In this document: positions 1-8,975 of the stretch, in pieces
How the letters are laid out: every line of letters begins with the position of its first letter
How positions within the stretch are numbered: position 1 is the first letter of the stretch
Assembly (NCBI GenBank): GCA_037447655.1
Contig: JBBHKE010000089.1
Span: 290,679 to 315,692, forward strand
Reading direction: 5' to 3'
Origin: Zygnema cylindricum
Lineage: Eukaryota; Streptophyta; Zygnematophyceae; Zygnematales; Zygnemataceae
Length of the DNA: 25,014 bases
Notes under the pieces: generated by a model
The model's input: only the letters and a program-made list of their open reading frames with translations
The model's database searches: none
Told to the model about the DNA's origin: nothing
Position numbers and translations under genes: made by a program

Positions 1-421
1 ATAGGAGAGATAGGACAGAAATATGTTATCTATGTGCATATTGTACGCATGGAGAAGATATTATAGAAACATGTACCTTTTGATTTTGACATGATTGATA
101 GCACTTGTTCTTTGTCACAACGATTGTTTGGATTTTTGTTTTTTCTTTTATATATATGTAAATGGGTGTTGTCAGTATCTATATATACGTACAGAAATTA
201 TATATAGTTGAAAACCAATTATGGTTATTTCATATGTATGTATTTTTTCGAACTTGGAAATTGAGTAACGGATTGTAGCAAAGCAAAAGGATGAGGGTGT
301 CCATGTGAAAAAGGTTATTCTGGGTCGGAAGAGTGTGTTTTTATTTATATTATTTTCTCGTCATAATTGATTTTTTTTTCATTGTGTTTGAGATTGGTTT
401 CTTGGATGACTGACGCCACAG

Positions 422-493
422 ACGTATAGACAACAACCAGCTGAGTGGACAACTTCCATGGTCCATTGGTCAACTAAGGTCCCTCGGATCCTT
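422..493 (+). CDS. LRR exon (one 24-residue leucine-rich repeat), partial gene
   Basis: A 72-bp exon between a CACAG acceptor and a CTT|GTAAGA donor. It starts after the first base of a codon and ends two bases into one, so the next repeat exon can join in frame. It reads R-I-D-N-N-Q-L-S-G-Q-L-P-W-S-I-G-Q-L-R-S, then L-G-S-L, matching the plant extracellular LRR pattern (xxNxLxGxIPxxLxxLxxLxxL). Plant LRR receptor-like proteins and kinases often carry one repeat per 72-bp exon in this phase (established knowledge). It lies about 1.2 kb upstream of a second, related exon at 1595-1666 and has no stop codon. The protein would be extracellular and likely binds a ligand or partner, but which is unknown. 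The gene is incomplete: its 5' part lies outside the window. It could be a live exon or a remnant of a decayed tandem array. Confidence 0.72.
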
Positions 494-1594
494 GTAAGAC
501 ACACATCTTTATGTTTACTATTAATCATTTATTATTGTGTTTGAAAAGCCTTTTGTTTAAAAAGAAAAAGAAATAAAATAATTTTCACCCTTGATTTATT
601 TTATATTTAGGATTCGGAAATTTAAAATGATTTGATGGTGGAAAAGGAGGGGTGCGGGGCTTAAAGAGGTATAAGGGTGTGCGCAAGGACGGAGTAAATA
701 GGATCGTGATTGAAGTAGATATGAATTTGAACGCGTATGTCTATGAACGAACTTGTATGTTTCCCTCTACTTGGGTTTCTTACTTAATCGTTTGCGGATT
801 TTTTTTTAATACAATAGACTAAAGAGAAAGGGATAGAGTGTGGCAAAATCCATATGGTATGAATAGTGTTTTGATTTATATTTAAGCTTTGTTTTATGAA
901 TATGATTTAGACCAGAAAAAAAAAGACAAACAAGGAATTTTGTCTTAGCTTCGATAATCTTTATACAAAAAGACAAAAGCCCTGTAAGAGAAAAAATAAA
1001 CTAAACAAGAATCCACTTTCGTTGTTTTAGAGGTACATCTATTAAATGCGTGATCAAGTAAATTGAAACTAATCTAGGATTTTGACACTATAAATGACCC
1101 CGATTTCCGTTTGAGAAAAATATATAATTACTACAATAGCTTCCGTGTTACCAGAGCTATGTAGGAAGAAAAAATAATAAAGTACATAACGCTCAATCAA
1201 AGTATTAGACTTAAAACTTAGCGTCAAGGACTCAAAAAATAGAGGTGAATTTAGACATAGGTTCACTAGGGAATTCCGTATATGTATATTATTCAATATG
1301 CATGTATGCATAGGAGAGTATTAGAGAAAATGTACAGTTTGATTTGAAATTTGACATGATTTATAGGAACTTTTTTTTATCATTATTTTTTTTCTTTCTT
1401 TATATATGCTTCAATTTGAAACTGGAAAAGTGAGTGACGGGTTCTAGCAAATCAAAGGGTGGAGGGGGGCGGGTGGAAGATAACAAATGCAATTGCGTGA
1501 TGAACAAGTGTGCTATAATATTATTATTTTTCCTTCTTTAAGTACGATGATTTAGTTTTTTTATGATTGGTTTTGTGGATGCTTGGTATCACAG
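494..1594 (+). other. Intron between two LRR exons, with duplicated surroundings
   Basis: AT-rich non-coding sequence with GT and AG ends fitting an intron. Inside it, 1309-1373 resembles 50-110 upstream of the first LRR exon: both share TAGA(G/A)A, a TGTAC(C/A) block and TTTGACATGATT, in the same order. The stretch before the second acceptor also resembles that before the first. This indicates that exon and flanking intron were copied together. I see no convincing gene inside; the minus-strand open frame at 1069-1311 is hydrophobic AT-rich chance sequence. Confidence 0.5.
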
Positions 1595-1666
1595 AAATCT
1601 AAATTCCAACCAGCTGAGTGGAAGCATTCCATATTCCATTACTCAAATGAAATCTATCGGATCCTT
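1595..1666 (+). CDS. LRR exon, second tandem copy
   Basis: A second 72-bp exon with the same phase as the one at 422-493, between TATCACAG and a CTT|GTAAGA donor. It reads N-L-N-S-N-Q-L-S-G-S-I-P-Y-S-I-T-Q-M-K-S, then I-G-S-L, a full plant-type LRR. It keeps the NQLSG core and the terminal GSL of the first copy but differs at about ten of 24 residues, several conservatively. The differences leave the LRR consensus and both splice sites intact, which suggests selection acted for at least some time after duplication. Spliced directly to the first exon it adds one repeat without frameshift. Downstream, no third intact copy is seen; weak echoes lie near 3408-3440 and 4066-4110. Confidence 0.72.
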
Positions 1667-3624
1667 GTAAGACACGTGACATTGTAGTTGTGTTATGCAT
1701 CAAAAGTGTCTTTAAATGATGTGTTCCAAAAATAATTTCGCTGTATTTGAGATTGTAAAGATCATAGTTTTGTATTATTTGAAAATCGGGACAATTGAGA
1801 TTTTAATAAGTGTAACTTTTGATACATGAAAATAAATAAAAAAAAAAAAAAAAAAATCAGATCAAGACAATAAATTATAATAAAAAATAACTAATTTTAC
1901 TTTTTCGTGAATATAATCAATAGATCGTTGAAAAAGCTTTCGACTAGCAAATAGTAGCAGATAATTTTATTTTTTTAACCTTTTTTGTTGATATTTGAAA
2001 ATTTACTTTTTAAGTCTTTCATTTCGTAATGCAAAGCTTTTTTTTTTCTTTTACATATTTAAGATGATCTAAGTGAGGTATGGAAATTGAGGTGAATCGA
2101 CGGTGAAGAGCGGGTCGGTGATGCTGAGGGAGACGGGATTGTGATTAAATTAGATGAGGATTGAAAGTTTTGCCATCAACTTTTTTATCTTTTCCTCCCA
2201 TTTTTATATGAATTTCATTTTTATTTGTTTGTGAATACTTCTTTAAGCAATGGCGGAAAGAGTAGGGAGGGAGTTTGACAATTTTTTTGATACAAATGTT
2301 TTTTTTAGCTTTTTTTGTTGGATAAGATGAAATTTTTATAATAACAATACTAATGATATGATAATTTACTTATTATTCGTTATTGTCATTATTTTAATGA
2401 TAATAACGAATAGTTGATGAAAATAATAATAACATAGTAATAGATATTGTAATCATAAGTAGTGGTACTAAGAAAACAAATGTTCAAATATACCAGTATA
2501 TATAAATAAGAATAGTAAATAGAAACGCTAACATTTGTTAAATGATAGTAATTGTAAATAATATTAATATAAATGATAAAAATAAATTTTCAATAAAAGA
2601 AAATAACAGTAAGAAAAAATAGTACTACAAGAAAATAATTAAATAGTAAATGAAAAAAATAAAATATTTTAAAGAGTAATAATCAACAATATAAATTGTA
2701 TACATTTGATAATGATATATTTTTTTTAAAGAGAAGAAATCAAAATATATATTCGTGTACATATATAATATATGTATACACATAAATACTGATTTTACAT
2801 CGCCGTATTTTAAGGTTTATTTTATAGAATTATTTTCCTTTTGTAAGCTTAAACCGTCAAATGTATTTTTTGTTTATGTATAATATCTAAGAATAGAAAA
2901 TCAAATGAGGTAATGGAGGTGGAGGGCAGAGGGGGTGAGGTGACTGAGATTGAAACCAGCCCGACGAGGAAACATCACATGCAGCCGTTGTGTTTTTTCC
3001 CTTCTATTTTATATCAGGATTTTTTTTTTTTTAGCTGGTTGTAGATTTTTTCTTATTAATGACTTACCAAAGGGGGAGTTGGGGGGGAGGGTATAATGAC
3101 ATTAACCATGTGATATTGTTTTCTAAAATTTTCGTTTCTCCATCTATTCAGTGAGTTTATTTAAGTTTAATTGGTATGACATATATGTATATAATATATG
3201 TATGTAACAATTAATACCCAACCAAAAGATTGAATAAACGCTGATGGTATGTTTGGAAAAAACGCCCAACGCATTCTACATTGTAACAATTACAGATGAT
3301 TTTTGACATAATGAATATTAACTAATATTTTTCTTTGTATATATATATTTTTTAAGAAACTAAATCATTTCAAATGATTAAGTGTTTTGAAGAGTTTTTA
3401 AGTTTTTCAGACACTAAAGTCAAGAGCTGAGATTTTTAGATAAGAGATGGATGTTCACAAAAAGTGATTATTAAGACTTGCTTTGTATTCATAACATAAT
3501 TTTCATTAATTGGTCTTAACGCCAAAAGAGTATTTCATAAATTTAATTTCGTATTAAATTCAAATTATGTGATAGAAAAGGTTTTGTTACTGCGTATTTT
3601 TTAATCAAATAATATTCTTTTAGA
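1667..3624. other. AT-rich intron or intergenic stretch
   Basis: About 2 kb of very AT-rich sequence with poly-A/T runs (for example the A run at 1839-1856) and AT microrepeats near 2340-2790. A 20-nt inverted repeat lies at 2372-2414. Purine-rich patches at about 2070-2160 and 2905-2970 resemble the patch at 625-720 behind the first LRR exon, consistent with repeated copying of the same intron. No exon with convincing coding content was found. A degraded LRR exon may sit at about 3410 (TTTCAG followed by an AGAGCTGAG-like core), but it contains a stop. Confidence 0.45.
2372..2414. repeat. AT-rich inverted repeat (hairpin)
   Basis: Arms at 2372-2391 and 2395-2414 are complementary at 18 of 20 positions around a 3-nt T loop. 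Each arm contains the non-simple core TTCGTTATTG or its complement, so this is more than an AT-repeat effect. It may be a cruciform-prone site or the relic of a small foldback element. Confidence 0.5.
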
Positions 3625-4012
3625 ATGGCGGACCATGTTTGCAGTGATATTTCAAAAAACTACTTCATGGGGCAGGTTAACACTGTCAACGGGCACCCTA
3701 CTTGTCAAGAGTTAGCTCAAAATTGCATAATATACGCTTACTGGTGCATATACTTTCAACGAAGTCAAAGTGCATGTGAAGCGTTTTGCAATGCAAACCA
3801 GCCAGAAGGGCCTTGCGGGGGAAATGGGGATTGCTCCAATGGCACGAACGGGACATCATGTGCATGCAATGAAGGATACGACAATCAGGCGAGCAAATAC
3901 AATTGCACATGTATGTCCTCCTTTGACAACACGTGTGCTAGTTTCAAAGGTCTTCTCCAAGGAGATAACAATGACTTGTTACTGTTTTTTTGTCGTCTGA
4001 AAACTCTTGTTA
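3625..4012 (+). CDS. Cys-rich / EGF-like exon of a probable secreted or receptor protein
   Basis: An open frame follows a TTCTTTTAG acceptor at 3624. The protein is rich in Cys (about 16 to position 4012). In order it has VCSDISKNYFMGQVN, a TCQELAQNC segment, a YWC aromatic segment, a CEAFCNA motif, then an EGF-like core: EGPCGGNGDCSNG, GTSCACNEGYD and NCTC. The spacing C-x5-C-x7-C-x-C with a Gly-Tyr after the last Cys is typical of EGF-like modules, which are extracellular and disulfide-bonded. The exon may end at 3910 (CAT|GTATGT, the better donor) or at 4012 (TTA|GTAAGC). Lying downstream of LRR exons on the same strand, it may be a juxtamembrane Cys-rich domain of the same protein. The in-frame ATG at 3625 is probably internal rather than the true start. 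Identity beyond EGF-like is not recognised. Confidence 0.6.
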
Positions 4013-5463
4013 GTAAGCATTCGTGGTGTTGTCACAGTGAATGACAATAGCTTTGGCGAATTAGGTTTTTTATGATTAGAAAGGTCAAAGATTTTTATAT
4101 ACCACAGCTTTAATCTGTTAAATGCAATCTCAATATGCATAACTGCAAATTTTCATTGTGAATATTCAAATAATATGCACGCATAAGTTTGAAATATTGT
4201 TCGGGTGTTTCAAGCAAATATGAAAACAACCGTTAAGTAATTTTCAATTCATTTAATTTCGTGGATATAGAAGCAATCAAGTTTCAAAATTATTATTGGC
4301 TCAATCTTCAAAAAATTGATATCCAATTTTGTCGATCATCAATCTTGATGTCATACATTTAATCACCTCGATAGATCAGCCAAAAAAAAAACAATATGCG
4401 TTGCCAAAACACTCAGTTACACAAAGTACAGTTTCCGTGATATTGGACAAAAACTCAAAATATTCGGATTGAATGGTAAAAATTATCCTTTCGCATACAT
4501 GTAGGATTATGTATGAGATATGCTATAGTCACTTGATTTAATAGACATACAGTTTATGAGGTTTTGCTTTGAAATAGTTTAACATGGGTAAAAATCGGTT
4601 CCAAACCTCTAACTCCAGAGACTATTGAAAGTGGATAAAATCATTGAAAACCTCAGTTTGACTATCCAAATAATTAGATGATTTGACATTTGCAATGTTA
4701 TTGTTGATTGAAGTTTGGCTCACCGTTTTTTTGAGTTTTGAAATAGAAAACATCCAAAGACAAATGATATTGTTGATGTTTGAAATTGCCACTGCATTTG
4801 GTCAACATTCAGGAAAGAAAAAAAAAATAGGAAATATACATATTTTTTAAAATGCCAGATGCTTAAAGGTTTTGATCGACACCATTTTTTTCCGAATTTG
4901 ATTAGGTCTTAGCAATGTGGCTTTTTCCCTAACACCTAGAATTTTCATCGAATATATTTTAGGAATATACCAAAAAAATAAATTGTTATTGCCATGCAAA
5001 ATTGCATCTTTTTTTGTTTTACCTTTGGAAATTTTTAACCAGTTTTTATTTTAAATATCGGAAGTGATTTTCTAATTCTTCAATTTATTTGAAAAGGCAA
5101 TTTGTATCCCATAAATATTATGGCAATCATGGGAGCCATTAATCGGAAAAGAATGAGCACATAAAATATATCGTCACACAATCCAAACTCGAATTTTGCT
5201 GAGATCTTCTTCGCAATCTTAAATTGTGCATTTTTATGAAAAAATACATGGTAATTTTGATATATAGAAACTTTAGGAAACATCAACTCGAAGCGAAGGC
5301 TGCATTTTATGTTTTTTTCCAAAGTTTTTTTGGACAATTGTTTTTTCAACATAACAACAATATGCATAGAAACAAACAGTATCTACATTGCATGTTATGC
5401 GAATAAAAACCTTGCAAAAAACATAATGATTAACAATAAAGTTTGTTTTTTCAATGTTCCTCA
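4013..5463. other. AT-rich intron-like stretch
   Basis: No convincing exon. The sequence before 4110 (TTTTTTATGATTAG, then ATACCACAG) resembles that before the second LRR exon (TTTTTTATGATTGG, then GTATCACAG), but the following bases do not read as an LRR. The rest is AT-rich with short homopolymers. Overlapping open frames on both strands at 5080-5524 look like chance frames. It ends in a good polypyrimidine tract and CCTCAG acceptor at 5445-5463. Confidence 0.4.
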
Positions 5464-5925
5464 GTGATGAAGCCACCACCGTCTCCTCGTTTTTCCAAAC
5501 CTCCCCTTCTTCCACGATCCACACCTCCTCGTCTCACCCCTCCTTCCTCTACTTCACCACCAACCCCCGCTCCTCGCCGCCCACCTCTTCCTCCACCTCC
5601 TCCACAGTCTCCACCTCCACGCGGCTTCCTTCCTCCCGCTCCTCCATCATCTTTGCCACCTCCTCGACACTCCGTCCTTCCTCCACCTTTTCAACGCCCT
5701 CCTTCCTCCCCTCTTTCCCCTACACCGACACAACTTCCTTCACCTCGATTTCCTTCTTCATTTTCCCCTATGCGACCTCTCTTACCACCTTCCCTCCAAC
5801 CACCCTCCTCAAGCCTCACCCCACCAACTTCTCAACCCCCCTCACCTCTTTCAGATTCACCACCCACTCCATGGTCTCCCCTTCCTCCAAGTCCACCATT
5901 ATCAAAAAGTCGCAAGTTACAATGA
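5464..5925 (+). CDS. Proline-rich (extensin-like) exon
   Basis: After a T-rich tract and CCTCAG acceptor, the frame starting ATGAAGCCACCACCG is open to a TGA at 5923-5925. It codes for about 150 residues, roughly 40% Pro with Ser, Arg, Thr and Leu (PPP, SPP, PPPPPPQSPPPRG). In this frame codon position 2 is almost always C and position 3 varies most, as expected for a real Pro/Ser-rich protein. Extensin-like and PERK/LRX ectodomains of plants look like this and act in the cell wall. A second frame (Ser/Thr-rich) is also open across the whole tract and runs on to a good donor (AGGAG|GTATGT, exon end about 5929), so the coding frame is not certain. The exon could close an LRR/Cys-rich/Pro-rich protein, or it may be only a pyrimidine-rich tract. 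Confidence 0.45.
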   Translation: MMKPPPSPRFSKPPLLPRSTPPRLTPPSSTSPPTPAPRRPPLPPPPPQSPPPRGFLPPAPPSSLPPPRHSVLPPPFQRPPSSPLSPTPTQLPSPRFPSSFSPMRPLLPPSLQPPSSSLTPPTSQPPSPLSDSPPTPWSPLPPSPPLSKSRKLQ

Positions 5926-5929
5926 GGAG

Positions 5930-6659
5930 GTATGTACTTGACAAAACTATTGTTATTCATGTTATTGAAAAATGGTGCCTTATAAATAGTTAGAAATTCA
6001 GCCTTGTTCATTGTCTTTACCCAGCAAATGGCAGCCCAACCGATACAGGCGTGAATTGTTAAAGGGATTTTTTTTTGCTTTTCTTTGTATGTTCGTGATC
6101 AGGTTTAACAGTGGCAAGTTGAACCGGCAAAATTTCGGAGTGTTGTCAGCTCGACAAAAAGAGCAATTGCACGAGTCTTAAGAAATGCTTTAGAAGACTT
6201 GACACAATAGATATTTAACGACGTTGTCATGCTGGGATATCTGCTGCAAAAACCTAGTCCTAATATCTGTGCTACCAAATCTAGCTCATATAGCAAAATA
6301 ATTAAAACTACTCTTGTCTTTACCCTGGATCAGTTATGTTCGGATTTATATTGTGCGAATCAACTTATCCGTTAAGTGTTCACGTGAGTGTTTAGATTCA
6401 TTTTTGTATATTTTGTTTTGTATTTTATCTTGCGTGTGGAGTTTTGCATTTTTACCGTACACACGGTCTTGCGCACGTGTAGTTTCGGTTATGTATGTCT
6501 TGGTATGTAAAACATTGTTTAATCCATCTATATGTCTTGGTGAAGTTTTGTCTTAAGTCTTAGTAATGTGATTTAGTCTCGTGGTTGTCATCTCGTGAGT
6601 AGTAGTCTCAGCTCGGAGTTAGGTTGAGAGAGATGTTTTTTAAAAATGAGAGTGTGAAA
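5930..6659. other. Intergenic stretch and probable U3 part of a copia LTR
   Basis: At 6103-6210 a stretch after TTTAACAG reads W-Q-V-E-P-A-K-F-R-S-V-V-S-S-T-K-R-A-I-A and on for 12 more residues before TAG, but it matches nothing I recognise. The phrase TTGTCTTTACCC occurs at about 6011 and 6316. The 5' LTR of the following copia element must begin somewhere here, but I cannot fix its TG start. Confidence 0.3.
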
Positions 6660-6800
6660 AGGTTTGCTTGAATATGTATAAATGGCCGAGATACCTTGTG
6701 GTGATATATCTTTGATTGAGCCTTTTTGTGAGTTTGTAAGTGCTTCCGCTTGAGTTCTTGTGAGTTTCTTGTGCATTCCCCTGTGAGATTCATCCTGTCA
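6660..6800 (+). repeat. 3' part of the 5' LTR of a Ty1/copia retrotransposon
   Basis: A TATA-like TATAAAT lies at 6677-6683, followed by GT-rich R/U5-like sequence ending in CTGTCA, four bases before a primer-binding site. LTRs end in CA (established). The upstream boundary was not found and no second LTR copy was recognised after the pol remnant. Confidence 0.55.
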
Positions 6801-6803
6801 TTT

Positions 6804-6815
6804 TGGCATCAGAGC
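6804..6815 (+). other. Primer-binding site, initiator tRNA-Met type
   Basis: TGGCATCAGAGC differs at one base from the TGGTATCAGAGC used by many plant Ty1/copia elements to prime minus-strand DNA synthesis from initiator tRNA-Met. Position just after the LTR end and upstream of a copia pol remnant fits. Confidence 0.75.
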
Positions 6816-7559
6816 AAGACTTTTCTTAGGAAATACGTTTGTAACCGAAGGTTGGTGCAAGTGTTCGGTGATAAGACGCTTGAAGAGTTATACACTAGAC
6901 ATGAGTCCCTTGTCCAAAAGAGACGTTAGGTGTCCCTTGTCCAAAAGAGACGTTAGGTAACCGTTTAACTGGAGAAATCTCAAATACTCAAAGGACAGGG
7001 AATGTTGTGTTGCGAAGTTGGATAGGTAAGTTCAAGGGGTACAACAGGAATCCCAATTTGTACCGCTTTTTTGGCCTAAGTTAAACGTTGATTGTAGAGT
7101 GTATGTGTGTTGAATTCCATAAAGACCTCATATATGCAATGGATTTTTGTTGAAGCAAGACATTCATGTTCAATAAGAGTTATAGGAACAAAAGAACTTG
7201 GATTTTGAAGATCAAGAGATACAAATTTGTCAAGGGCAAATTTGTCTTGGCTTTATGGCCAAGTCAGGTTCTAGCAGTGTGTACTCAACAATGTAATCTG
7301 TGATGATGTTATCTTGAGTTTTTTGTCTTAACAAATAACGCAATACAGTCAAAATTCAAGTTTAATTTACCGTTAGTAGTGAATAAGCTGACCAAGAAGA
7401 TGATGTCACTCTTGTTTGCAAGAAACCTAAGAGAACAAAGCCAATAGACCTGCCAAATTGTCTTATAATTGAAAGGGTCAGGAAATTATTAAGTCCCACA
7501 ACTTTATTACAAAGTTGTAGTATAAGATCGTTTGTTCTAGCAATTGGTGAGTTAGACTA
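6816..7559 (+). pseudogene. Copia leader and shrunken gag/protease/integrase region
   Basis: Only about 750 bp separate the PBS from the start of the recognisable reverse-transcriptase region, where an intact copia element has about 2.5 kb of gag, protease and integrase. No zinc knuckle, protease DSG or integrase motif can be read with confidence. A basic K-K-P-K-R-T-K-P stretch at about 7421-7445 may correspond to the end of integrase. This points to a large internal deletion. Confidence 0.45.
6905..6958 (+). repeat. Perfect 27-bp tandem duplication
   Basis: The unit starting GTCCCTTGTCCAAAAGAGAC occurs at 6905-6931 and again, without any mismatch, at 6932-6958. It lies about 90 bp after the PBS, in the leader of the copia element. 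The perfect match in a decayed element suggests a recent duplication. Confidence 0.9.
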
Positions 7560-8975
7560 TGTCGCAATACTTAGAGTCATATTCAGCCAAACAATTAGTA
7601 GATTGGCAAAGTATGTGGAAACAAATATGAGAAATAGAGCATAAGCTAGTATTAAATAATGACCTATAAAATAAAAGGCATTAAATGCTTTGTGGGTGTT
7701 CAAGATCAAGACATGTTCCTCAAGTGAGGTCATTAATTATATGGTCAGACTTGTGTTGAGGTTAGTAGACTACACTCGTCCTAGTGTCCTAGTGGTTAAG
7801 GTGGATTCTTTAAAGATGATTGTGGGTTGTCAGCGACTAAAGAGAGACATGTACATCAGACGGACGTTGAGACATCCTTCCTTGATGATGACTGCACGGG
7901 GGTCTACATAAAAGTTCCAAAAAGAGTAAGAGCTAAACTCGGAATCGTGTGGCGGTTATGTAAATCTTTGTATAAAATTAAACGGGCACCCAAAACATAG
8001 TATCTAAGGTTACATAAGTTGTTGCCAAATTTTGGTTTTGTCAGGATTGTGTCAAAATTAGGCATCTATGTGAAAGGTGAAGGTATCACCAAATTGTATC
8101 TTCAATGATTATACAATGACGTCAAATAGTGTAGAGGGATTAATGAATTGAATGTTTGTTTGATAAAGCAGTTTGAAGTTCTCTTGATTTATCTTAGAGA
8201 TAGTAGTCATCGAGGAAATCTACGGAGGACGTATCGCGTTAAGTCTATGGTACTATTGTCAGGAGGTGTTTGCTATTTTTCCTATGGTAGATGCTAAACC
8301 ACAATCGGCTCCGTTGGATCTGAAATTTAGATTCAATGCGTCTCAAAAATTAGAAGCTATTGATGTTCCATATAGAGAGGCAATAAACTGTATCATTTAC
8401 CTTGTTCTTAAGACCATACCAACTATTTCTAGTGCGATTTTTGTGGTAGCTTTGTTGGGCTTCGAATAATATTTATTTGGGAGTAGTGGATGAACCCTCA
8501 TATACTTGGTGGTACATTTAGTATTGGGATGGTGTTTTAGTCGAGTGGAAAATAAGTGTATTACAATTAATTTGATGCAAACTTTGGTAGGGAGCTTGGT
8601 TCCAAAATGTCTATCTTAAGGTATGCTTTTATTTTTGGTGGAGTTCCTATGTCATGCATTTCAACGCTCGTGCCTATAACAATGGCTTTCTGGTTAAGGA
8701 ACTGATTGTTGAATTACGATTTATCGGTGGATGCATGAAACAAATTTCAACTAGTATGAGTTTTATTTTGGTATAAATATTGGTGTTTCATAAAAGGGTA
8801 AAACACATTTGATTCAGTCATCTTTCAAGAGGGACATAGTAAAAAATAAAATGTTTAGAATTTGCTATCGTCGCATCAATTGAAAAAGGCATTGATATGC
8901 TTACTAAATCAGCTATACAATTTGTCTTTGTTATTCGAGGACCTAAGGACGTCTTATTGTTTGATAATTAGTGTG
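7560..8975 (+). pseudogene. Ty1/copia reverse transcriptase and RNase H, decayed
   Basis: Copia pol landmarks occur in the right order but in three frames with several stops. ESYSAKQLVDWQSM (about 7577) matches the W-x-x-A-M region; WVFKIKT (7693) and VDYTRPSVLVVKVDSLK match WVFKIK...DY-x-x-x-FSPVVK. After a frameshift, HQTDVETSFL (7848) matches HQMDVKTAFL with its catalytic Asp. WRLCKSLYKIKRAPKT then TAG (stop at 7998) matches CRLKKSLYGLKQAPRQW. The YVDD box near 8110 is broken. Further on, VDAKPQSAPL and VPYREAINCIIYL (8284-8405), DANFGRELGSKMSILRYAF (8574, RNase H), the HFVRD-like tail (about 8810) and GIDMLTKS (about 8893) follow. The element copied itself through RNA; this copy is dead. 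No 3' LTR was identified. Confidence 0.88.

Noticed and set aside
281-345. EGF-like phrase GCPCEKGYSGSEEC on the plus strand before the first LRR exon
   Set aside because: It has an in-frame TGA, no splice context, and the duplicated counterpart near 1440-1480 is plain purine-rich intron sequence without cysteines.
1069-1311. 80-codon minus-strand open frame
   Set aside because: AT-rich chance frame inside an LRR-gene intron, no family match and no splice or start support.
2755-2781. ATATAT palindrome
   Set aside because: Imperfect and simple-sequence; expected by chance in such AT-rich DNA.
5080-5524. Overlapping open frames on both strands
   Set aside because: Poly-Lys/Phe composition typical of A/T runs; no motif and no conserved splice arrangement.
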